Part shown: positions 1 to 5,022 of the stretch, one piece after another | How positions within the stretch are numbered: the stretch's first letter is position 1 | Layout: the number at the start of each line of letters is the position of its first letter | Source of the DNA: an uncultured Mailhella sp. | GTDB lineage: Bacteria; Desulfobacterota; Desulfovibrionia; Desulfovibrionales; Desulfovibrionaceae | DNA length: 5,022 bases | Assembly: GCA_905192935.1 (NCBI GenBank) | Contig: CAJJMX010000136.1 | Span: 1 to 5,022 of the forward strand | Reading direction: 5' to 3' | Notes under the pieces: model-generated | What the model was told of the DNA's origin: nothing | Database searches by the model: none | Seen by the model: only the letters and a program-made list of their open reading frames with translations | Made by a program: the position numbers and the translations under genes

Positions 1-23
1 TCAGACGACCCCGGACGGCTCAC
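1..23 (-). CDS. Probable start of a minus-strand gene leaving the window (partial)
   Basis: On the minus strand a textbook Shine-Dalgarno sequence AAGGAGG (plus-strand 29-35) lies 5 nt ahead of a GTG codon at 23-21. The codons that follow are open to the window edge and read M(V)-S-R-P-G-S-S. Seven residues are too few to recognise a product. The gene would be divergent from the metal-sensing repressor at 298, with about 270 bp between the two starts. The case rests on the quality of the ribosome binding site and its spacing. A chance purine-rich stretch in GC-rich DNA is the main alternative, because no clear minus-strand promoter is visible upstream. Confidence 0.4.
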
Positions 24-119
24 AGGTCCCTCCTTCTGCTGAAAAGGAACGCTCTTCCCAGGCTCCGCCGCCGAAACTCCGGCCCCTCGCCCGGCAACGC
101 TCCGGCACGGCCGCCTTTC

Positions 120-134
120 GCCTTCTTTGAAGGC
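120..134. repeat. Short perfect inverted repeat GCCTTC-TTT-GAAGGC
   Basis: The arms are 6 bp (120-125 and 129-134) around a 3-nt loop. Neither strand has a T-run directly after the hairpin: the plus strand continues AAAAGAAG and the minus strand GAAAGG. It is therefore not a canonical intrinsic terminator. It overlaps the -35 hexamer of the weak promoter candidate at 127-154, so a role as a protein-binding site is possible but unproven. Confidence 0.35.
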
Positions 135-154
135 AAAAGAAGTTAAGATACACT
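127..154 (+). promoter_or_regulatory. Weak promoter candidate for the repressor gene
   Basis: TTGAAG (127-132, four of six matches to the -35 consensus) is followed after 16 bp by TACACT (149-154, four of six matches to the -10 consensus). This is the best sigma-70-like pair I could see ahead of the repressor gene. It lies in a locally AT-richer patch of an otherwise very GC-rich stretch. Such scores arise by chance, so the call is tentative. Confidence 0.25.
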
Positions 155-297
155 CGTTCCGACGCCCTTCCCCGAAGGCGTCATGTGTCCCGCCAAGATG
201 CCGCCATGCAGGACGCGTCCTTCCCTGCCGCTCCAAAGCCGGGAGCCGCAACTTCGGCGGAAAACATGCCCCGACCCTCGGGGCCGGAGGTACCCGC

Positions 298-573
298 ATG
301 AAACAATGCATGGATTCCGAAAACCTGCACCGCCGCCTGAAAAAAATCATCGGTCAGGTGCAGGCCATCGACCGCATGATCGACGAGGACGTGCCCTGCG
401 AGGACATTCTCGCCCAGATCAACGCCGCCAAGTCCGCCCTGCACAAAGCCGGTCAGGTGGTGCTCGAAGGCCACATACGCCACTGTGTGCGCGACGGCAT
501 AGAACACGGCGACGCCGACCAGACCATCGCCAGCTTCACCAAGGCCGTGGAACGCTTCGCCAACATGAACTGA
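298..573 (+). CDS. CsoR/RcnR-family metal-sensing transcriptional repressor
   Basis: This 91-residue protein belongs to the CsoR/RcnR/FrmR family (DUF156, PF02583), small all-helical DNA-binding oligomers that leave the operator when they bind metal or react with a small molecule. The start at 298 is chosen because GGAGG lies 7 nt upstream and the family normally begins near the conserved stretch seen at residues 10-24 (LHRRLKKIIGQVQAI). Cys34, His59 and Cys63 have the 25- and 4-residue spacing of the Cu(I) ligands Cys36-His61-Cys65 of Mycobacterium tuberculosis CsoR. The position matching His3 of RcnR is Lys2, so the Ni/Co ligand set is not reproduced. The His between the two cysteines argues against a CstR-type persulfide sensor. 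The gene lies 128 bp upstream of a P1B-type metal ATPase on the same strand, whose promoter contains a matching operator. Family assignment is firm; copper as the effector is inference. Confidence 0.93.
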   Translation: MKQCMDSENLHRRLKKIIGQVQAIDRMIDEDVPCEDILAQINAAKSALHKAGQVVLEGHIRHCVRDGIEHGDADQTIASFTKAVERFANMN

Positions 574-639
574 TCCCGCCCCCCTTCCTCCCTTCCTCTG
601 GATCTGCCGCCCGTCATGGCCCGGCGTCGTTTATCCTTC

Positions 640-669
640 TTGACAAACCTATACCCCTATAGGTATTTT
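640..669 (+). promoter_or_regulatory. Promoter of the metal ATPase gene
   Basis: A perfect -35 hexamer TTGACA (640-645) is followed after 18 bp by TATTTT (664-669, four of six matches to the -10 consensus). Transcription would start near 676 and give a leader of about 26 nt. The surrounding 30 bp are strikingly AT-rich against the GC-rich background. The repressor's probable operator fills the spacer. The ATPase gene can therefore be switched independently of the repressor gene upstream. Confidence 0.75.
647..666. promoter_or_regulatory. Probable operator for the CsoR-type repressor
   Basis: ACCTATA-CCCC-TATAGGT (647-664) is a perfect inverted repeat with 7-bp arms around a four-cytosine core. 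A second, overlapping symmetry is ATACC-N6-GGTAT (651-655 and 662-666). Operators of CsoR, RcnR and FrmR proteins are known to be A/T-rich inverted repeats flanking or containing a G/C tract, so the form fits the repressor encoded just upstream. The site lies between the -35 and -10 hexamers, which would let bound repressor exclude RNA polymerase directly. Binding itself is inferred. Confidence 0.75.
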
Positions 670-701
670 CATCGAAACAACTCCTGCACGAAGGGGCGCC
701 C

Positions 702-2561
702 ATGACAACGACAGATCTTTTGCTGCTCTGGCACGGCTTCAAAACGGAACTTCTCTGTCTCATCATCTCCGGCACGGCTCTTCTTCTGAGCATGTTCCTG
801 CCCGGCGCCTTTCCCGTCGACCCCGCATGGGTCGCCATCGTGCTGTGCGGCGTGCCCATCCTGAAGGAGGCCGTCATCGGTCTTGTGACGGCCTTCGACA
901 TCAGGGCGGACGTTCTCGTGGCCACGGCGCTTGTGGCGTCCGTCGTCATCGGGGAGGACTTCGCCGCCGGCGAGGTGGCCTTCATCATGCAGCTCGGCGC
1001 GCTTCTGGAGGAGGCCACCACCGCGAAGGCCCGGGCGGGCATAGAAAAGCTCGTCCGTCTCAGTCCGCAGACTGCAAGGCTGCTCAGGGACGGACGGGAG
1101 ATCATGACGCCCGCCGGAGACGTGCGCGAAGGCGACGCCATACGCGTGCTGCCCGGAGAGACCGTGCCTGCCGACGGCGTCATCGTCTCGGGCAGAAGTT
1201 CCGTGAATCAGGCCCTGCTCACCGGCGAGTCCCTGCCCGTGGACAAGGCCGAAGGCGACGAGGTGTACAGCGGCACCGTCAATCTTTACGGAGCCTTCGA
1301 CATGCGGGCGTCCAAAGACGGCAGCGACGGTTCCATACAGCGGATGATCCGGCTCGTGCAGTCCGCGGATGCGGGCAAGGCAAAGGTGGTGCGTCTGGCC
1401 GACCGCTGGGCCACATGGATAGTCGCGGGAGCCTTTCTGGCCGCGCTCGGCACATGGCTCGTCACCGGCGAGATCATACGCGCCGTCACCATTCTCGTGG
1501 TCTTCTGTCCCTGCTCTCTCGTGCTGGCCACGCCGACGGCCATCGTGGCGGCCACGGGCAACCTGACGAGACACGGCATGCTCGTGCGCGAAGGCGACGC
1601 GCTGGAACGCCTCGCCGACGTGGACATATGCGCCTTCGACAAGACGGGCACGCTCACCATGGGCATGCCCGCGGTCAGAGAGGTGCGCAGCGTGACCCCT
1701 CTCCTCGGCGCGGAAGAGCTGTTCCGGCTCTGCGCCGCGGCGGAACGGCGCTCGGAGCATCCGCTGGGCAGGGCCGTGACGCAGGGCTTTTCATCGGCGC
1801 ATGGCGCGCCCCTTCCCGAGGCGGAAGAGTTCCGCATGATCCCGGGGCGCGGCGTTCTCGCCTCCGTGGAAGGCCGCCGCGTCATGGCCGGAAGCGCCGC
1901 CTTCCTCACGGAACAGGGAGCCGCGCCTTCCTCCGAAGCCTTGAACGAGGCCGCCTCCTTCGTGCGCGAAGGCTGCACCGTCATATGGGTGGCCCTGGAC
2001 GGCGACGCCGCAGGCTTCATCGCCCTTTCCGACACCGTGCGGCCCGAAGCCGCAGCGGCCGTGCAGGCTCTCAAGGAGGCGCGCATCACGCCCGTGCTGC
2101 TCACCGGCGATCACAGGCAGGCGGCGCGTCACATCGCCGAGACGCTCGGCATACGGGAATGGCACGCCGAATGTCTGCCCGAGGACAAGATGCGCTTCAT
2201 GGAGGAACATGCGCGCGTCTGCATGACCGGCGACGGCATCAACGACGCCCCGGCCCTGAAAAGGGCCCATGTGGGCATGGCCATGGGCGGCATGGGCAGC
2301 GACATCGCCGTGGACGCCGCGGACATCGTGCTCGTGCGCGACGGCATAGGCGAAGTGCCGCACGCCGTCCGTCTTTCCCGGCGCATGATGCAGACCATAC
2401 GCTTCAACCTCTCCTTCTCCATGGCCCTGAACTTTGCCGCCGTCATCCTGGCCGCGCTCGGCCTGCTCAATCCCGTGACGGGCGCGCTCATCCACAACGC
2501 CGGCTCCGTGGCCGTCATCCTTCACTCGGCGCTGCTGCTCACCTGGAAGGCGCGAAGCTGA
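702..2561 (+). CDS. P1B-type heavy-metal-transporting ATPase
   Basis: This 619-residue inner-membrane pump couples ATP hydrolysis to export of a transition metal from the cytosol. AAGGGG ends 5 nt before the ATG. Four hydrophobic helices (about 17-33, 43-61, 71-83, 88-107) precede the actuator domain with TGES (174-177). Two more follow, the second with the metal-binding CPC motif (Cys269-Pro270-Cys271). Next come the phosphorylated Asp313 in DKTGT, the P1B-specific His353-Pro354, TGD (468-470), GDGxND (510-515), and the last two helices (about 570-588 and 593-613). There is no N-terminal HMA metal-binding domain. Asn577 sits where copper pumps have the Asn of their Tyr-Asn motif and zinc pumps have Lys. 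The last helix has HNAGS (598-602) instead of the copper MxxSS or zinc Asp signatures. Context (CsoR-type repressor, operator in the promoter) supports efflux, with Cu(I) likeliest but unproven. An intrinsic terminator follows. Confidence 0.95.
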   Translation: MTTTDLLLLWHGFKTELLCLIISGTALLLSMFLPGAFPVDPAWVAIVLCGVPILKEAVIGLVTAFDIRADVLVATALVASVVIGEDFAAGEVAFIMQLGALLEEATTAKARAGIEKLVRLSPQTARLLRDGREIMTPAGDVREGDAIRVLPGETVPADGVIVSGRSSVNQALLTGESLPVDKAEGDEVYSGTVNLYGAFDMRASKDGSDGSIQRMIRLVQSADAGKAKVVRLADRWATWIVAGAFLAALGTWLVTGEIIRAVTILVVFCPCSLVLATPTAIVAATGNLTRHGMLVREGDALERLADVDICAFDKTGTLTMGMPAVREVRSVTPLLGAEELFRLCAAAERRSEHPLGRAVTQGFSSAHGAPLPEAEEFRMIPGRGVLASVEGRRVMAGSAAFLTEQGAAPSSEALNEAASFVREGCTVIWVALDGDAAGFIALSDTVRPEAAAAVQALKEARITPVLLTGDHRQAARHIAETLGIREWHAECLPEDKMRFMEEHARVCMTGDGINDAPALKRAHVGMAMGGMGSDIAVDAADIVLVRDGIGEVPHAVRLSRRMMQTIRFNLSFSMALNFAAVILAALGLLNPVTGALIHNAGSVAVILHSALLLTWKARS

Positions 2562-2581
2562 CGCGCTGAAAATCCGCAGAA

Positions 2582-2614
2582 AGGAGGCCCTTTGCGGGCC
2601 TCTTGCTATTTTCT
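2582..2614 (+). terminator. Intrinsic terminator after the ATPase gene
   Basis: The arms GAGGCCC (2584-2590) and GGGCCTC (2596-2602) pair perfectly around a 5-nt loop. The stem extends by a G-T and an A-T pair to 2582/2604. A T-rich run (TTGCTATTTTCTC, 2603-2615) follows, though it is interrupted by G, C and A, so termination may be incomplete. It begins 20 bp after the ATPase stop codon and separates that gene from the YitT-family gene. Confidence 0.75.
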
Positions 2615-2669
2615 CAGGAACCCGTAAAGAAGTCTCAAAGACCACAACCTTTCATTCAGGGGTTCCCCC

Positions 2670-3530
2670 ATGCTCTTCAGCTGGAAAGACGACTCTAAGA
2701 CCATTCTCGTCGTATGCCTGGCATCACTGCTCATGGCGCTCAACATCAACACCTTCGTGCAGACCGGCGGCCTCTATCCCGGCGGCGCCACAGGTCTCAC
2801 CATCCTCATTCAGCGGCTTGCGGAAAGATTTCTGGACATCCGTCTCTCCTTTGCCGTGGTCAACTTCCTGCTCAACATGATCCCCATCTACATAGGGTTC
2901 CGCTACATCGGCAAGAAGTTCACGCTCTACTCCTGTCTCATGATCGTGCTCACCGGCATCCTGACCGATCTCATTCCTTCCTACATCATCACCTACGACA
3001 CCCTGCTCATCAGCATCTTCGGCGGCATCATCAACGGCTTCTCCATCAGCCTGTGCCTGCGCATGGACACCACGAGCGGCGGCACGGACTTCATCGCCAT
3101 CTATCTGTCCCAGAAAAAGGGCATCGACGCCTGGAACGTGGTTCTCTACTTCAACGTGATACTTCTCGTCGTGGCCGGCTTCACCTTCGGCTGGGACAAG
3201 GCCCTCTACTCCATCATCTTCCAGTACACCACCACGCAGGTCGTGCACACGCTCTACAAGCGCTATCAGAAAAAAACGCTCTTCATCGTCACGGACAACC
3301 CGCAGAAGGTGTGCGAAGTCATCTATGCCACCTCCCGGCACGGCGCGACCATACTCCGGGGCGAAGGCTCCTTCCATCTCAAGGAACGCAGCCTCGTCTA
3401 TTCCGTCGTGTCCAGCGACGAGAGCAAGAAGGTCGTCCACGCCGTGCGCGAAGTCGATCCCCATTCCTTCATCAACACCATAAAGACGCAGGAACTCAAA
3501 GGACTTTTCTATCAGCGTCCCACGCTGTAG
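2670..3530 (+). CDS. YitT-family membrane protein with C-terminal DUF2179 domain
   Basis: This 286-residue protein has the two-part build of the YitT/YpjC family. The N-terminal part is a membrane domain (PF02588, residues about 10-195) with hydrophobic segments near 10-30, 36-50, 60-79, 85-104, 110-130, 155-173 and 176-195. The C-terminal part is a soluble DUF2179 domain (PF10035, about 203-281). Family hallmarks are the glycine-rich GGLYPGGATGLT (33-44) and RMDTTSGGTDFIA (131-143), plus GATILRGEGSF (225-235) in the soluble domain. The length is normal for the family. The transported substrate, if any, is not known for most members, and I infer none. AGGGG (2658-2662) lies 7 nt ahead of the ATG. 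The gene has its own upstream and downstream terminators, so it is probably monocistronic; no strong promoter is evident in the 108-bp gap before it. Confidence 0.93.
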   Translation: MLFSWKDDSKTILVVCLASLLMALNINTFVQTGGLYPGGATGLTILIQRLAERFLDIRLSFAVVNFLLNMIPIYIGFRYIGKKFTLYSCLMIVLTGILTDLIPSYIITYDTLLISIFGGIINGFSISLCLRMDTTSGGTDFIAIYLSQKKGIDAWNVVLYFNVILLVVAGFTFGWDKALYSIIFQYTTTQVVHTLYKRYQKKTLFIVTDNPQKVCEVIYATSRHGATILRGEGSFHLKERSLVYSVVSSDESKKVVHAVREVDPHSFINTIKTQELKGLFYQRPTL

Positions 3531-3568
3531 AAAAAAGGCCGCAGCATCGCGCTGCGGCCTTTTTTTTT
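3531..3568. terminator. Strong bidirectional intrinsic terminator
   Basis: GGCCGCAGC (3537-3545) and GCTGCGGCC (3551-3559) form a perfect 9-bp stem around the loop ATCGC. Nine T follow on the plus strand (3560-3568) and six A precede the stem (3531-3536), which read as six T after the hairpin on the minus strand. The A and T runs can extend the stem to 15 bp. It starts immediately after the YitT stop codon and lies between convergent genes, so it can end both the YitT transcript and the GNAT transcript coming from the right. Confidence 0.95.
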
Positions 3569-3742
3569 CAGAAACGCTGAGATACCTCTCCGGCCCTTTC
3601 CGCCCGGAAAAATGCAGTCCCCCGCGTCTCCTTCCGTCTCCGCTCTTCCGGCAGAAACGCGGCTCCCGCCCTGTTCCGACATCCCGCCGTCATGGCCCGG
3701 AACACGGTTCCCCTGCGGACGCGGCAGTCCGCGAGGAACCTT

Positions 3743-4282
3743 TCATCTCATGACCTTGCGGAAAAGAAAATACTCGTCCATGCCAGGCATGGGCAGGCCG
3801 TTCCGGCACAGGGGCACGACGAGACCGGGATCCCGATGGCGGGCGTTGAAGAACTCAACGACCTGAAAGCCGCATTTGTTCACGTAAAAATGGACGTTCC
3901 GCTTTTCAAAGTACGGCGTCACCGTTTCCCACACCTTCGTCTGCGGATACCTGGCCTCAAGAGCCCGCCATGCCGCCAGTCCCAGCCCTCTGCCGTGAAA
4001 GGACGGGGAAATGAAAAACAGCTCGAGCTCGTTATGGCCGCTCTTCTCATCGATATGCACCACGGCGCCGCCCACGCGCGCCGCTCCCTGGACCACATGC
4101 CACACCTGCGCCCCGGGGGCGCTGCATGAGGCCAGAACATCCTCATCCGAAGGCACGGGCCCGTAATCGCTTCTTCCGAAGGCTTCCTGAACGGCAGGGG
4201 CAAAGGCCTCCTGCAACGACAGCATCAGCTCCCGCCATGCCTCAGGACGTGCTCTCACCAGTTCGACGCCTGCATACGACAT
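3743..4282 (-). CDS. GNAT-family N-acetyltransferase
   Basis: This 179-residue protein has the GNAT fold, which moves an acetyl group from acetyl-CoA to an amine. The substrate cannot be told from sequence. The acetyl-CoA pyrophosphate-binding loop is seen in PSFHGRGLGLAAW (93-105), where His96 stands in the usual Gln/Arg position of Q/R-x-x-G-x-G/A. It is preceded by the beta strand ELELFFISP (85-93). The typical final stretch N-x-x-x-FYxxxGF is seen as NVHFYVNKCGF (129-139). The frame stays open upstream to 4498, but the start at 4282 is preferred: on the minus strand GAGGAG lies 7 nt before this ATG, and an earlier ATG at 4297 falls inside the ribosome binding site. Residues upstream of it resemble no GNAT domain. 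The gene is convergent with YitT and divergent from the HPP gene. It is probably transcribed alone. Confidence 0.88.
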   Translation of the reverse strand: MSYAGVELVRARPEAWRELMLSLQEAFAPAVQEAFGRSDYGPVPSDEDVLASCSAPGAQVWHVVQGAARVGGAVVHIDEKSGHNELELFFISPSFHGRGLGLAAWRALEARYPQTKVWETVTPYFEKRNVHFYVNKCGFQVVEFFNARHRDPGLVVPLCRNGLPMPGMDEYFLFRKVMR

Positions 4283-4292
4283 TCCGCGTCTC

Positions 4293-4322
4293 CTCATGAA
4301 ATATGCATCAAGCCTGCATGAG
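4293..4322. repeat. Inverted repeat overlapping the GNAT ribosome binding site
   Basis: CTCATG (4293-4298) and CATGAG (4317-4322) are perfect 6-bp arms 18 bp apart. A competing pair, ATGCA (4303-4307) and TGCAT (4315-4319), lies inside. In the minus-strand transcript the arm at 4293-4298 overlaps the GAGGAG ribosome binding site (complement of 4290-4295). Folding could mask it partly. The arms are short and this may be chance. Confidence 0.3.
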
Positions 4323-4534
4323 AGTTTCGGCAAAGTCAAACCGTTCAGGCCTCTCCCGGAGCCTCCGCTCACCTTTGCGGCACGCGCCGAAAAAACGTTC
4401 CCTCCGCACCGCGGGGCCCGCCTTTCCCCGAGACTCTGCCCGCCTCCTTCCCACGGCGCATCTTCCGAAAAAAACGCCCCTTTCGTGTCCGAAGGCACAG
4501 CCCTCCCGCCGCTTTTCTCCTATGGTTCCCGGCA

Positions 4535-4551
4535 GCCGGACCGCGTCCGGC
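4535..4551. repeat. Perfect inverted repeat just before the HPP ribosome binding site
   Basis: GCCGGAC-CGC-GTCCGGC has perfect 7-bp arms with a 3-nt loop and ends 2 nt before the GGGAG ribosome binding site (4554-4558). There is no T-run after it, so it is not a terminator. It could be a stable leader hairpin in the HPP mRNA or a protein-binding site. Confidence 0.5.
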
Positions 4552-4563
4552 ATGGGAGAACAC

Positions 4564-5022
4564 ATGACAAACGTACTCAAGAAGATGCGCGGAGGAGGAG
4601 AAACGCCGCCGCGCGCCTGCGTGAAGGAGATCCTTCTCTCCTGGCTCGGAAGCTGCCTGTCCATCGCCCTCATAGCCCTGCTCGAGCGATACGTCACGAA
4701 GAACACGGGCTTTCCCCTGCTCATCGGCTCCTTCGGAGCCTCGGCCGTGCTCGCCTTCGGCGCCATACAAAGTCCGCTGGCGCAGCCCCGCAATCTGGTG
4801 GGCGGACACTTCGTCTCCGCGCTCACGGGCGTCACCCTGGGGCTCCTCTTCCCCGAGTCCTCCTGGCTTGCCGCCTGCCTTGCCGTGTCCACGGCCATAG
4901 CCGTCATGCTCATGACCGGCACCCTCCATCCGCCCGGAGGCGCCACGGCCCTCATCGCCGTCACCGGAGGCGAGGGCATCCGGCAGCTCGGCTACTGGTA
5001 CGCCCTGGTCCCCTGCCTTGCC
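4564..5022 (+). CDS. HPP-family integral membrane protein (partial, 3' end cut by the window)
   Basis: The 153 visible residues carry the hallmark motifs of the HPP family (PF04982). These are a GSFGASAVLAFGA segment (55-67), SPLAQPRNLVGGH (70-82), and the name-giving His122-Pro123-Pro124 inside TLHPPGGATALIAV (120-133). Hydrophobic segments lie near 23-41, 48-67, 84-97, 101-118 and 141-153. Some chloroplast and cyanobacterial members are reported to move nitrite, but the role of bacterial members like this one is generally unknown. The start at 4564 is chosen because GGGAG ends 5 nt upstream; an in-frame ATG at 4552 has no such site. The stop codon lies beyond the right edge. Several family members are only slightly longer than what is seen, so most of the core domain is probably present. 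Confidence 0.9.
   Translation, partial: MTNVLKKMRGGGETPPRACVKEILLSWLGSCLSIALIALLERYVTKNTGFPLLIGSFGASAVLAFGAIQSPLAQPRNLVGGHFVSALTGVTLGLLFPESSWLAACLAVSTAIAVMLMTGTLHPPGGATALIAVTGGEGIRQLGYWYALVPCLA

Larger units (their letters stand above)
24..297. other. Non-coding region left of the repressor gene
   Basis: No convincing gene lies here. An open frame runs into the repressor from a TTG at 127, but its 57 extra residues are Arg/Pro-rich, match no known extension of the CsoR family, and have no ribosome binding site. The stretch contains a short perfect hairpin (120-134) and a weak promoter candidate (127-154). The leader from that promoter to the repressor start would be about 135 nt, which is long for such a small gene. 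Confidence 0.55.
4283..4563. other. Non-coding region between divergent GNAT and HPP genes
   Basis: About 280 bp separate the two divergent starts. The minus-strand frame is open through much of it, but the translation is low-complexity and without a domain, so I treat it as non-coding. I could not pick out a convincing -35/-10 pair on either strand. On the minus strand a TTGACT (complement of plus 4336-4341) lacks a good partner. Two inverted repeats near the ribosome binding sites are listed separately. Confidence 0.6.

Noticed and set aside
2..130. Plus-strand open frame ending in TGA at 128-130 that could be the tail of an upstream gene
   Set aside because: It translates to a Pro/Ser/Arg-rich stretch with no recognisable motif, and competes with the better-supported minus-strand start at 23. 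It cannot be excluded without more sequence.
120..140. Intrinsic terminator at the left hairpin
   Set aside because: The stem is only 6 bp and no T-run follows on either strand.
286..296. GGTACC palindrome beside the repressor's ribosome binding site as an autoregulatory operator
   Set aside because: It shares only a TACCC half-site with the operator at 647-666, lacks the A/T arms, and GGAGG is explained by ribosome binding.
127..297. N-terminal extension of the repressor from a TTG codon, adding 57 residues
   Set aside because: The added residues are Arg/Pro-rich with no family counterpart, there is no ribosome binding site at 127, and GGAGG precedes the ATG at 298 at normal spacing.
669..1760. 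Long minus-strand open frame (363 codons) opposite the ATPase gene, plus several others opposite or out of frame with ATPase and YitT
   Set aside because: These are antisense or shifted-frame shadows of GC-rich genes. The translations are His/Gly/Arg-rich and lack domains, whereas the plus-strand frame has every P1B motif.
3612..3866. Short plus-strand open frame (84 codons) between the terminator and the GNAT gene
   Set aside because: There is no ribosome binding site, the composition is Pro/Arg/Ser-rich, and it overlaps the 3' end of the well-supported GNAT gene on the other strand.
4283..4498. 72-residue N-terminal extension of the GNAT protein
   Set aside because: The extension is low-complexity and not GNAT-like, and GAGGAG stands 7 nt before the ATG at 4282.
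4491..4526. Sigma-54 type promoter ahead of the HPP gene (GGCAC near 4494)
   Set aside because: The GG and GC elements are 12 bp apart instead of the required 10, and the TTGC part is missing. TATGGT at 4521-4526 as a sigma-70 -10 has no -35 partner.

Overview
The window reads as a piece of a GC-rich, gene-dense bacterial chromosome. Codon choice (GCC/GGC/CTC-rich but with frequent ATA and CAT), strong purine-rich Shine-Dalgarno sites and the gene mix would fit a Desulfovibrionaceae-like delta-proteobacterium (Desulfovibrio/Bilophila/Mailhella type). That placement is an inference from style, not from a marker gene. No rRNA, tRNA, CRISPR, insertion sequence or phage gene was seen.

Layout. 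At the left edge (about 1-23) a gene probably starts on the minus strand and runs out of the window; only its Shine-Dalgarno site, a GTG and seven codons are visible. A non-coding stretch follows, then a 91-residue CsoR/RcnR-family metal-sensing repressor (298-573). After a 128-bp gap holding a strong promoter with an embedded inverted-repeat operator (640-669), a 619-residue P1B-type heavy-metal ATPase (702-2561) begins; it ends at an intrinsic terminator (2582-2614). Next come a YitT-family membrane protein with a C-terminal DUF2179 domain (2670-3530), a very strong hairpin terminator usable from both sides (3531-3568), a minus-strand GNAT acetyltransferase (4282-3743), and the first 153 residues of an HPP-family membrane protein (4564 to the right edge).

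How the genes work together. The repressor, the operator and the ATPase form a coherent metal-efflux module. The repressor carries the Cys34-His59-Cys63 ligand set of copper-type CsoR proteins. A G/C-tract inverted repeat of the kind this family binds lies exactly in the spacer of the ATPase promoter. The ATPase has the CPC intramembrane metal motif. The expected logic is that apo-repressor blocks the promoter and cytosolic metal releases it so that the pump is made. The metal is not certain: the last two membrane helices of the pump match neither the textbook copper nor the zinc signature. YitT, GNAT and HPP proteins look like independent single-gene units with no evident link to the module.

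I did not find a wholly new system. The points most worth checking are the promoter/operator architecture, the unusual transmembrane metal site of the ATPase, and several small inverted repeats next to ribosome binding sites.
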